Assembly (NCBI RefSeq): GCF_001469165.1
Contig: NZ_JABX01000014.1
Span: 62,001-126,000, forward strand
Source of the DNA: Thiohalocapsa sp. ML1
GTDB taxonomy: Bacteria > Pseudomonadota > Gammaproteobacteria > Chromatiales > Chromatiaceae
Length of the DNA stretch: 64,000 nt
Reading direction: 5' to 3'
Part shown: piece after piece, positions 56,063 to 64,000 of the stretch
How positions within the stretch are numbered: position 1 is the stretch's first letter
Layout: each line of letters opens with the position of its first letter
The notes under the pieces: generated by a model
What the model saw: the letters and a program-made list of their open reading frames with translations, nothing else
Told to the model about the DNA's origin: nothing
Databases searched by the model: none
Translations under genes and position numbers: made by a program

Positions 56063-58430
56063 CTAACGTTCCTCAGATCTAGAGTAAACGTGCGTAAAAC
56101 ACCATTGCTGTCCGGTTCAAGCCGAAATTCAGCGCCGTGGTACTTCGCGATCTCTCGGGAGATGAACAGCCCCAAACCTTTGCCCTCACCGGCTGGCTTC
56201 TTGGTAAAGAAGGCCTCGAAGATCCGATCTCTGTCATTGGGAGCAATGCCCGGCCCGTTGTCCGAAAAGGTCAACAAACGGTCATCGCAATCGAGCACCA
56301 CCTCAATTCGCTGCTTGACCTCGGGAGTGAGTAACTTCTGCTGTCGCAGCCAATACAGAGAGTTGGAGACAAGGTTCTCCAAGACTTGCAAAATCATACC
56401 CCGTACTACCGTAACAATCAGGTCGGACGAGGGCGTCGGCATTACCTTGACGGACCAACTGACTTCCTCGCGGCGGAAATGGTCACTGTGGGCTTCAGCA
56501 AAGTCGAGTAGCAGCCTGCGTATATCCACCTTCTCTTTACGGTTCCGCGCACTGGTGCTCAGCGGGTCGAGCACCTTTAGGCGCTTTTGCAATGTCTTGA
56601 GCTGGGCCGACAACCCCTGTAATGACTTTGCTGCAGCGTTCGAAAGTTCCTCCGACGGCAAGTGCTGGAGCGTAGCGAGCGCCGTCGCCGTTGCTCTGTT
56701 TAGCTCATGGGCCAGAATTTCGACCATTAGCCCGACTCCTGCGAGGTTGAGTAGTTCGGTGCGACCTTGCTCGTACTCGCTCGCCAATTGGCGCACCTGC
56801 CTCATCGCAGATTTTAGGTTCGAGATGCCCTGTCGTATCGCGGAAACTGTGTCGGCCTCGCGACGCACTTCCGGCACGCGCTGAACCAAGAGAGCGAGAC
56901 TGCTTTCAAGTCGCTTCTCTTCGGATATGAGCCGTTGTGCGATAATTGCTTCGCTAGTTGGCTCGGCAGCGGAGGCCCTCGCTGCTTTTTCAACGCGAAC
57001 CATAAAGCTCCAGAACGTCTCTTGAACCAGATGAGCGAGCAATGCCTGCAGCGCACGCTTTTCCTCATTATCAATTAGGCCCTCGCGGTTGGCCTGGTCA
57101 ATCAAGAGCGGATTCGCACGGAGGGAGATGGTCACGCGTCCCACAATTTGGGTACGGTTCAGCTTGTATCCGCCGCGCGCGAAGGCCTTCCGGTCCAAAT
57201 TAAGCCAATCATCGTCCCCCCCCCGTACGGAAACACGCGGAAGCCGTCCCGGAACACTAGTAGACCACCCGTCCACGGCCTTAGTCGGTCGCGCACAGTC
57301 GTAAGATCCCCGACCCCGTCTAAGGCTGTGAGTTTGCGACGATTGAACCAATAAAACTCGACAGAGAAGGGACCAAGTGAGTGGAGAATCTCCGGAGAAA
57401 GGTCCACCGCCAGGTGAGACTCCCTCGCTACCGATAGTAACTCAACTTCCGAGTAGCTGAAGTTCTCTGTCTTGCCGGATGATTCATCCATGGTGCCGGA
57501 GAAAACCAAGCCGCGGCTGGGTAGCCTGCGAAATTTGCCCGCACATCGCCCGTGGTAGTGCTTTAGTATCCAAGGCTCAAGCCGAGGTATAGGTATGATT
57601 TCACCATTGTGCCGGACTGTTATGGGGAACCGGAGGCTTGATTCGAATGGATCGTTGATCTGTGCAAGATCTTGCTGGACAATGCCTTCAACGTGCTTCC
57701 TGCTCCAGTCGCGCTTGAGAGCCCGAACCAGGATCTCTGTGCCAGAAGTTTCCGGCGAGGCTTTCTGTCCGCCTACACGGGCTGCTAAGTGAATATCCTC
57801 TAGAAGGGCGTCACTTGCGTGACTGAATGCGCTCCAGTCAATGTCCAGATTATTCCACCTATGGTCCGCCTTTTGAGCCGTTCGAACCCGCAGGCGATCT
57901 CCCAGACGCATTGCGGAAAGCCGCCCAATTCCCTTTTCACCAAGAGTATGTTGTCGTTCGTCTGAGTTCATCGCGTCCTTTCCGCGACGTTTCGATCGCG
58001 TACCGATGGTGAGAAATGCATCGTTAAGTATCGCGAGTGACATGCCTTCTCCTTGGTCAATTACGCTGATTGAGTTCGCGTCTAGGACGGCGCTCTCCAA
58101 GTCGTCGATCGTTCTTATGGATTCAAGCTTCTTATGAACGTCCCTAGCGCAAGGAGCAGAGTAGTCGATACTCTCAAGACAGCGTTGTCGCAGATGCAAC
58201 ATTAGATCTCGCTGCGCGGAGGGAGACAGCTGGTTCTCGCGAGTGTCAGCGATGCGATCCAAGGTATCTCGCTGCGCTGCACGAGATAGAGCCATCACGA
58301 TATTGATCTGAACACTTGGGGATCTCGCATCATAGGCGTTCTTTATCAGTTCATAGAGTGCTATCCCGTCCGAACTGATCAACTCCGCACCAAGGTGCAG
58401 AATCGTCCGTGCTGCAATCCGGAAACTCAT
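56059..58430 (-). CDS. Dual GHKL ATPase / histidine-kinase-like protein, frameshifted at G9
   Basis: Two frames (58430-57159 and 57351-56059) join to a protein of about 790 aa. N-terminal Hsp90/MORC-like ATPase: ELIKNAYDA (Glu 27, Asn 31, Asp 34), VIDQGEGMSL, LGEKGIGRLSAMRLGD. C-terminal kinase-like part: an H-box-like MVEILAHELNRATATALA, then QVLENLVSNSLYWLRQQ, LTFSDNGPGIAP and KGLGLFISREIAKYHGA. The break is at nine G (57216-57224) after RVFPY; ten or seven G would read on as DDDWLNLDRKAFARGG. So it is phase-variable, broken, or a sequencing error. It overlaps both neighbours by 4 bp. Confidence 0.78.
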
Positions 58431-61400
58431 CGGCGCACGGTCTCCTCCACAGGAGCGCGCGCTTCGTCGTTGCCCAAGAGGAGGCTCGCAATTAGTGCGA
58501 GTATCGACGCGCTGTCTCCATTCGCTCGAATACTATCCGCAATTGAAGCAGCGAACTGCCCTTGTGGGCTCTCGGGCTCAGGTAAGTTGACCACTTGCAT
58601 CATCTCCTCGCCACCTGCGGTGGTCAGGGCAAGCCGGACCGCTGGCCCTTGACCTCCGGCCTTGAAATTGGCCGCCTCGGCCCTCCCGAACTGACCGGCG
58701 AGCTCGTCCACTAGCGATCGCCAGCGGGCCTCGTCGGCATCGAGCCAACGATTGGGTGTCTTCGCCACGACGAAGCCTGCGACGGCTTCGATCCATCGGT
58801 CTTCCGACCCGTTCCGGTCCGCCAAGCGCTGGGCGAAGGCACGCAGGCGCGGCTCGGTTAGTCGAAACACTATGCGTGAGGCGCGGTCTGTTGCGGCAGC
58901 CCTATCCGCTGCGCTCAGTGCGGCCAACAAGGTCTGCTTCAACCGTTCTAGGAAAAGGTCGTACGCAGCACGTAGTTCTTCGAGCGCTCCCTTAAGCCGC
59001 TCGACGAACATCTCGACCTCCCCGGTGTCCGCCGCGTCTCCCTCCCCAAAACGCGAAGAACCGACGGCTTCCGGCAGGTCTCGAAACAGGATGTCTACCG
59101 GGCTATTTGCGCGAGTGAGAACGTCACGTACCGCCATGGCATGCGGAGAGATCTGCTGTGTCTTCAGTGTGTGGAATGGCAGAGCTGCTCCGAACTGGAC
59201 TAACGGCTTAACCAAGCTGAGTAAGCCGTCTTTGTTCGTTCCGGTTGATAGGGCCTGAGAGAGCCGAGCGAACACGAGCGCTCGCACGCCTTCGACCTTC
59301 GCCCATTGAAAGGCAAAGAGCTTGGGTGCCTTGCTGAGCCGCATAAACCCGCTGCCATCGAAGCCGGGCACAAAGCTGCCCCGTTCGTAGACTGCGATAT
59401 GCTGCCGATGCAATGCCAATACGTAGCCGAGCAACAGCAGCGCCAACCCTTCTCGGACACCGTACGGTGGACGAGCGAGCTCTTCGAGCAGCTCTTTGGC
59501 CGTGACTCGATCGGAGGCGCTTTGCAGTTGAACGGCGAGTGTGTTGAGGGCAGGCGATAGATGCAGCGGGTCTGTTCTGTCACCCGGAAGAGGACAAGCC
59601 AGCCGCCAGGTCTTGCCATCACAGACATGCAGGAATCCACGGCGAAGGATCGACAAGTACAGCGTACGTTCCGCCGGCGATTTGCTGGACGGAAGACCAA
59701 GATCCCTTTTTTCCGCCGCGGAGAACATGACTTCCACTAGACGTTGGCGCGCGGCCGCCGCGGCACTGCTAATCGAACGACGGTTCACCAACTCGTTCTG
59801 GACACGGGGCGCGTGGGGATAAACCTTGTCGCACACCGTTGAGATTGCTGCGTGCAGTGGGCCATCGACATCGAGCGGAACGCCTGACCAGAAGAACTCC
59901 GCTTGCTCGTCCTGGCACGAGGACTCCACCAACCGCAACATTAAAGACAGTCGTTCCTGTAGCCGGTTCTCAAGCCAGGCGATCTGGCGTGATAGCTCCG
60001 CTGCGGCAAAGGCGTCGTCGCGAAGACCGCCTGCATGCTGTTCCAGCCATTGGGCTCGGCGCAGCTCTAGAACCAGCGGCCTGAGATCGTCCAGCGGCGG
60101 GCTTAATGCCACGATGACGCGCTTGTCGTCGTTGCTGACTCTTCTAGCCCAGCACGGCGCCACGTCGTGCTCCCCCGTCCTCTCCCTCAACACCACGATC
60201 ACAGATCCGTCTCCTTCGACCGTCGGATCGCGGCTGCCAAGTCGGTCGTCTGCCAGGTACGTGAGGCTAAACTGGCGCAGGGTACCGGTCTGGATGGCAT
60301 GGCGGCGAGCGAGAACGCTGTGGCGCGGGGCGAGGGCCACGAGCGTTTCTGCCACGCTTGCCAGACGCGGAAGCGCAGTCTGAGCCTCGCGCCAGAGCAC
60401 ATTCATGTCGACTCGCCGGGCGACCCACAAACGCAAACCTGCCAGTCCCGAACGCTCGAACAACAGTCCGCTCGCCTTCAGCGCGTTGATGGCAGCTGCT
60501 ACCTCATGGGGGGGCATCTCCGGCCCCAAGCAAGCTGCGAGCGAAGCGACGTCCGCGACAAGATGCTCTGCGTCTGTCAGCGTCAGCAAGCCGACGACCT
60601 TGAGTATGCGGGCTTCGAGCGGGGGTCGGTCACTGGCGCGGTGCACCACGGCTTGAATGCGGCTCCAGTCGGCGCCCGCGTTGCGTCCGATCAAACGTCC
60701 CCCGAAGGAGGCAGCAACAAAGTCAAAGAAGTTGTCCAGGCTGTACAGCGCGCCCGGCTCCGGACTGCGACGGCTGAAGGCGCGGACTCCGAAAGGCTCT
60801 TCGGAGGCCAAGAAGCCAAACAGAGATCGCTCGTTCTGACCGAACAAGCTGAAAAACCGTGGTGCTAGCGCTAGAACCGAAGGATGCAGGGGGTAGATTG
60901 CGGCGTCATCCGCGAGCGTGCCGCTCGGAATCCACTCGATTGCTTCCACTTCGCCGCGCGCCCGCGCGTAAGCTTGGCGTGCCGCGGCCGGCAGCGCGTC
61001 CATGTCGGCATCCAGGGCGGCGGCTACCAATGCAGCCGTGTGAGTCAGGGGATGATCGAAGTTGAGCTCTTCGTATCGTTCGGCAACCTTTGCCCATTCT
61101 GACCGCGAGCATGCGGAAGCGCTTTCGGCATAAGAAGTAACGCCTTGGTGCAGTATGGTCAGCACAACCAAGGGCTCGGCGCCCGAGCGCGCGGCGGCTT
61201 CAGCGAGGTTCTGCAGGGCAATGATATCGCCGCCCGTGGCGGCGGCGTGCTCAAGGCATTTGCCCAACTCGTCGATCACCAGAAGGACGCCGTCGAAGCG
61301 ATCGGTCTTGGCGATCAGCTTGGCAAGCTCGTCGCAGCCCCGAGCCGGATCCACCTGAACGAGGTCGATTATTGCCGTACGCCGGGGCGGCGGGATATCC

Positions 61401-61807
61401 AATTCCGGCGTGGCCACTAGGGCTTGGCGTACCGCATGTGAAATGATCTCCCCCAGGTTGCTGCGCGAGCCCATGACGACGACGGGTAGGAGTCGGCTGA
61501 GCGGGCGTCCGGGATCAGCCACTTGCGATGCTGAAACCCGAGTCCGAGGGTCAAGAAAGCGGGCCACCGCCAACCCAAGCGCTGACTTGCCCACGCCGAG
61601 ATCGCCGGTGAGACGCCAAGCCCGGCGCGAAGAGGCCATCTCCGTTCCCGAAAGGAAGCGATCGATCACCGTACGCAGCCATGGCGTCACGACATAACCG
61701 TCGATGGCCTGGGGATCAGCCAGGTCCCGTTCCAAGCTGACGCTTCGGAAGAATCGCGGCTGAGGCCGCAGCACGTCCAAGATCATCTTCGGTGAGGGGC
61801 GCGTCAT
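58427..61807 (-). CDS. Large P-loop ATPase of the sulfur island
   Basis: A 1126-aa protein. Walker A GDLGVGKS at residues 68-75 (AWRLTGDLGVGKSALGLAVA) and Walker B VLLVIDELGKCLEHAAA near residue 185, so an AAA/STAND-like NTPase at the N-terminus. The remaining 900 residues are helical, with LRRAQWLEQHAGGLRDDAFA and a charged coiled region, and end with DSASILALIASLLLGNDEA. In size and layout it recalls the large ATPases of BREX (BrxC/PglY) and DndH, but I cannot assign it to either. It overlaps DUF4007 upstream and the GHKL gene downstream by 4 bp each. Confidence 0.75.
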   Translation of the reverse strand: MTRPSPKMILDVLRPQPRFFRSVSLERDLADPQAIDGYVVTPWLRTVIDRFLSGTEMASSRRAWRLTGDLGVGKSALGLAVARFLDPRTRVSASQVADPGRPLSRLLPVVVMGSRSNLGEIISHAVRQALVATPELDIPPPRRTAIIDLVQVDPARGCDELAKLIAKTDRFDGVLLVIDELGKCLEHAAATGGDIIALQNLAEAAARSGAEPLVVLTILHQGVTSYAESASACSRSEWAKVAERYEELNFDHPLTHTAALVAAALDADMDALPAAARQAYARARGEVEAIEWIPSGTLADDAAIYPLHPSVLALAPRFFSLFGQNERSLFGFLASEEPFGVRAFSRRSPEPGALYSLDNFFDFVAASFGGRLIGRNAGADWSRIQAVVHRASDRPPLEARILKVVGLLTLTDAEHLVADVASLAACLGPEMPPHEVAAAINALKASGLLFERSGLAGLRLWVARRVDMNVLWREAQTALPRLASVAETLVALAPRHSVLARRHAIQTGTLRQFSLTYLADDRLGSRDPTVEGDGSVIVVLRERTGEHDVAPCWARRVSNDDKRVIVALSPPLDDLRPLVLELRRAQWLEQHAGGLRDDAFAAAELSRQIAWLENRLQERLSLMLRLVESSCQDEQAEFFWSGVPLDVDGPLHAAISTVCDKVYPHAPRVQNELVNRRSISSAAAAARQRLVEVMFSAAEKRDLGLPSSKSPAERTLYLSILRRGFLHVCDGKTWRLACPLPGDRTDPLHLSPALNTLAVQLQSASDRVTAKELLEELARPPYGVREGLALLLLGYVLALHRQHIAVYERGSFVPGFDGSGFMRLSKAPKLFAFQWAKVEGVRALVFARLSQALSTGTNKDGLLSLVKPLVQFGAALPFHTLKTQQISPHAMAVRDVLTRANSPVDILFRDLPEAVGSSRFGEGDAADTGEVEMFVERLKGALEELRAAYDLFLERLKQTLLAALSAADRAAATDRASRIVFRLTEPRLRAFAQRLADRNGSEDRWIEAVAGFVVAKTPNRWLDADEARWRSLVDELAGQFGRAEAANFKAGGQGPAVRLALTTAGGEEMMQVVNLPEPESPQGQFAASIADSIRANGDSASILALIASLLLGNDEARAPVEETVRR

Positions 61808-62709
61808 ATCCGCTTCTTTCCGTATAGGCCGGCGAGGTTTCCGCCTGGAGATGGGGTTTCCCGGTGAACAGCTCCCGCGCCGCCGCTGATGCGGAAACTA
61901 TAGTTCTTTGAGTCCAAAACGTGCGCACGAATCTGGTCCTCCTGGACTCGGAACGTGGCCCCGGGGCTGCCTTCCGCAAAAACCAAGTCGTGCAGTGTCA
62001 GCACCGTCTCGTCTGTGCGACGGCGGCTCCAAAACTCCAAGATGGCATACTCGACGACGCGCGCGGGCGCGCGACCACGGGCGGTTAGAGCGTAAGCGGG
62101 CTCGTGCCGGCCGTCCTCACTAGGTCGACGACCGGCCTGGCGGATCAGTGAGAGCTCGATGAGCGGGCCGTCAAAGGCGTCCTCCGGGGCGCCGTCATGA
62201 GCTGTGGACAGGTAGCTGCGGAGGAAGACGTCGATGTGCTGCTTCAGGGTAACGTCCGAATGCTCGTAACCAGCCAAACGGCTCTCGCGATGCAATTCCC
62301 CCAACAACTCCGTGCGGGTGAAGTCTGGGCGGTTGCGCCGGAAGAAGACATGCCGCCACACGAAGAGCGGTCGCTCTGGCTCTGAGGTCACCTTCCACTG
62401 CATCAGCCACTGAGTCTCGACGCGCTCCAGATAGCGGTCGTAGCCTGAAGGTCCGAAAATCGCTTCGCCGAATGGGGTCAGGACCCAGTGACCACGGTCA
62501 GCCTTGGCTACGTCGAACACCTCGATCCAGAAGCGCAATGCTTTCAGCATGTTCCTGCCTACGCCGAGTGACGCCATGGCGTCGTCGTCGTCCGAAAGAG
62601 CCGCGGGTCTCTCAAGCAGGAGATTGACTGCTTTAGGAATCCACGCGAACCGGCAGGCGAATGTCTCGTGACCCGAGAATCTGGGTCTTGCTTCGGCCAT
62701 CGCGTTCAC
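61804..62709 (-). CDS. DUF4007 family protein
   Basis: A 301-aa protein starting ARPRFSGHETFACRFAWIPK, with SLGVGRNMLKALRFWIEVFD, FGEAIFGPSGYDRYLE and YALTARGRAPARVVEYAILE: the DUF4007 pattern as I know it. The family is uncharacterised; the last segments look winged-helix-like, so DNA binding or an adaptor role is possible. I recall it beside cysteine desulfurase and PAPS-reductase-type genes, which is the case here. GTG 62709 overlaps the desulfurase stop; ATG 62700 is an equally good start. Confidence 0.78.
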   Translation of the reverse strand: MNAMAEARPRFSGHETFACRFAWIPKAVNLLLERPAALSDDDDAMASLGVGRNMLKALRFWIEVFDVAKADRGHWVLTPFGEAIFGPSGYDRYLERVETQWLMQWKVTSEPERPLFVWRHVFFRRNRPDFTRTELLGELHRESRLAGYEHSDVTLKQHIDVFLRSYLSTAHDGAPEDAFDGPLIELSLIRQAGRRPSEDGRHEPAYALTARGRAPARVVEYAILEFWSRRRTDETVLTLHDLVFAEGSPGATFRVQEDQIRAHVLDSKNYSFRISGGAGAVHRETPSPGGNLAGLYGKKRI

Positions 62710-63830
62710 CGGTGCCGCCCCGAGCGTACAGTGCGGATGCTGTCGATCGTAGATATCAGCAGGTGTGACGCGCGTTCAATCTCATCTCGGGTGTTGAATT
62801 TGCCTATCCCGATTCGCAGCGATCCTTCGAGCACCCAACTTGGCGCGTCCATCGCCCGCAAGACATGCGACGGCTGATCAGCACCACTGTTGCACGCGGC
62901 GCCGGCCGACATAGCGAGTTGACCATCCAAGCGGGCCAGCACGGCGTCATTCGGCACTCCCGGGACAGCGAAGTTCAGCGTGCCGGCAAGTCGACGATCG
63001 CGATCACCATTCACGTGCATATCCGGAAACGCGCTGTGCAGCGCGTTCTCCAGATGGTCCCGCAGTGTGGCAATTCGCGCTTCGTCGTCACGCATCTCGC
63101 GGGCTCGCAGGCGGCAAGCTTCACCTAAGGACACAGCGCCCGGTGCGTCTGGCGATCCGAAACGCGCCTTGGCAGGTTCTGCGAAATCGTAGCTCGAAGC
63201 CAACGCCGCGGTTCTGGGCAGACCGTATAGCTTGGCACCGCTGAGCACGAGGAAGTCGCAATCCAACGCTTGAAAGCTCAACGGAACCTTTCCAGCCGCT
63301 TGGCAAGCATCAATCAACACAAGCGCTCCGGCTTTGCGTGCGATACGGCACGCCGGAGCGAGATCGGTGATGGTACCGACCTCGTTGTTTGCCGCGATCA
63401 AACAAACAAGCTGCGGACGGCGATTCCGTACCAAGAGTTCGAGGGCGTCTAAGCGCACTTGCCCTCTCTGATCGACGGGTGCCAGCGCGGTCGACAGCCC
63501 GTCCTGTGCGAGTGTCCCCAACCGGTTGAGTACCGCCGGATGGTCCGCCGTGGTCGCAGCAATCGTCGATACGCCCATCTGTCCAACGCAGATGTCGATC
63601 ACCAACGAGAGTGCGGCCGTCGCCCCGGGCAAGAAGCTGATCTGCTCCGGGCGAGCGTCGATCAGATTCGAGACAGCTTCGGCGGCAGCCGCGATCCGGC
63701 GCCTCGCACTCCGCCCTGCTGCGTGCTCGGTGCTGTTCGGGTTGCCCGGGTGTGCGGAGCATTCAGTAAACGCTGCCAGCACTCGCGGGTCCGTAGGGGT
63801 CGCAGCGTTGTTGTCCAGATAGATGTGCAT
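62706..63830 (-). CDS. Cysteine desulfurase (IscS/NifS/DndA-like)
   Basis: A 374-aa PLP enzyme taking sulfur from cysteine as a persulfide. The opening MHIYLDNNAATPTDPRVLAA, HPGNPNSTEHAAGR, TADHPAVLN and CLIAANNEVGTITDLAP are family blocks. The PLP Lys is in LVLSGAKLYGLPRT (about residue 199), where the usual His before it is Ala; the catalytic Cys is in SAGAACNSGADQPSHVL (about 313). I chose ATG 63830, the common family N-terminus; GTG 63869 is an alternative. The genomic company points to a dedicated DndA/SspA-type enzyme rather than the housekeeping IscS. Confidence 0.9.
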   Translation of the reverse strand: MHIYLDNNAATPTDPRVLAAFTECSAHPGNPNSTEHAAGRSARRRIAAAAEAVSNLIDARPEQISFLPGATAALSLVIDICVGQMGVSTIAATTADHPAVLNRLGTLAQDGLSTALAPVDQRGQVRLDALELLVRNRRPQLVCLIAANNEVGTITDLAPACRIARKAGALVLIDACQAAGKVPLSFQALDCDFLVLSGAKLYGLPRTAALASSYDFAEPAKARFGSPDAPGAVSLGEACRLRAREMRDDEARIATLRDHLENALHSAFPDMHVNGDRDRRLAGTLNFAVPGVPNDAVLARLDGQLAMSAGAACNSGADQPSHVLRAMDAPSWVLEGSLRIGIGKFNTRDEIERASHLLISTIDSIRTVRSGRHR

Positions 63831-63893
63831 GCCGTTGCAGGACCAGGTCGGAGTGCTCGATTCGGACACGCTGTGGGGCGCCTGCCGAGCGCC

Positions 63894-64000
63894 TCACTGC
63901 TGGGTGTTCGCCGCGCGCAGCTTGCCATCTCCGGTTTGCGCGGAATCAATGGCTTGCGGGCGCAAGGTTGTAACGCCGATCAGCGCCAGAGTGTAACGGC
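63894..64000 (-). CDS. Possible 3' end of a gene running in from beyond the window
   Basis: A frame open to the window edge gives 34 residues, starting RYTLALIGVTTLRPQAIDSA and ending LRAANTQQ, then TGA. The composition looks protein-like rather than a shadow, and its stop lies 24 bp before the alternative GTG start of the desulfurase gene, as expected for the next gene upstream in the operon. No family can be told from so little. Confidence 0.35.
   Translation of the reverse strand, partial: RYTLALIGVTTLRPQAIDSAQTGDGKLRAANTQQ

Noticed and set aside
58427-61807. BREX system around the large ATPase
   Set aside because: No PglX-type methylase, PglZ phosphatase or other BREX core gene is present; resemblance to BrxC/PglY is only in size and an N-terminal P-loop.
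53336-63869. Canonical Dnd or Ssp phosphorothioation system
   Set aside because: Only the desulfurase and PP-loop functions match. No DndB/D/E or SspB/C/E equivalent could be recognised, and the PP-loop protein is far shorter than DndC.

Overview
The window is high-GC DNA (roughly 65-70% by eye) from a gammaproteobacterium, most likely a purple sulfur bacterium of the Chromatiales. The grounds are the block topA-smg-dprA-lysM-def-fmt-rsmB-DUF4390-ntrY-ntrX-trkA-trkH, which is typical of that group; a hupK-hypC-hypD-hypE hydrogenase maturation cluster, which I remember from Thiocapsa-like organisms; and a PEP-CTERM-like protein. No 16S rRNA or tRNA gene was seen, so the assignment is an inference.

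Layout. 0-5.5 kb is accessory: a cut-off lipoprotein, a CFA-like methyltransferase, a broken Fic gene whose catalytic His is Pro, a GNAT remnant, a PEP-CTERM-like protein with a good terminator, and a vapBC module with a visible promoter and operator. 5.6-23.9 kb is the core block: tsaC, topA, smg, dprA and a LysM gene on minus; def, fmt, rsmB, a DUF4390 gene, ntrYX, trkA and two tandem trkH genes on plus. 24-30.3 kb holds a second vapBC pair, small genes and the transglutaminase-like/alpha-E/circularly permuted ATP-grasp trio. 30.7-35.8 kb holds a DUF4139 gene, katG, a glutaredoxin gene and a 141-bp second copy of the DUF4139 3' end. 35.9-39.8 kb is a McrB/McrC-like pair. 40-47.9 kb holds a broken gene, an Lrp regulator, a hybrid sensor kinase, a gamma-glutamyltransferase, a coiled-coil protein, a PfkB kinase, a Rieske protein and a methyltransferase. 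48.4-52.4 kb is hupK-hypCDE. 52.6-53.3 kb is a third vapBC-like pair.

53.3-64 kb is the most interesting part: a visibly less GC-rich island of six minus-strand genes, nearly all joined by 4-bp stop/start overlaps. In transcription order they are a cysteine desulfurase, a DUF4007 protein, a 1126-aa P-loop ATPase, a protein with two GHKL ATPase modules that is interrupted by a frameshift at a run of nine G, a protein with an atypical receiver domain, and a small PP-loop (PAPS-reductase-like) enzyme. The desulfurase and PP-loop enzyme suggest DndA/DndC- or SspA/SspD-like sulfur insertion into DNA (or tRNA). The ATPase and the kinase/receiver-like pair would be a sensing or effector module. This is neither canonical Dnd nor Ssp, and a further gene appears to run in from beyond the right edge.

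Many intergenic gaps carry heptanucleotide arrays arranged as left arm, centre, inverted right arm (GGCCCTC/GGGCCAA type, GTACGGA type, CTAGCTC type), and 12-bp tandem repeats occur at three further places. These are dispersed repeats, not CRISPRs.
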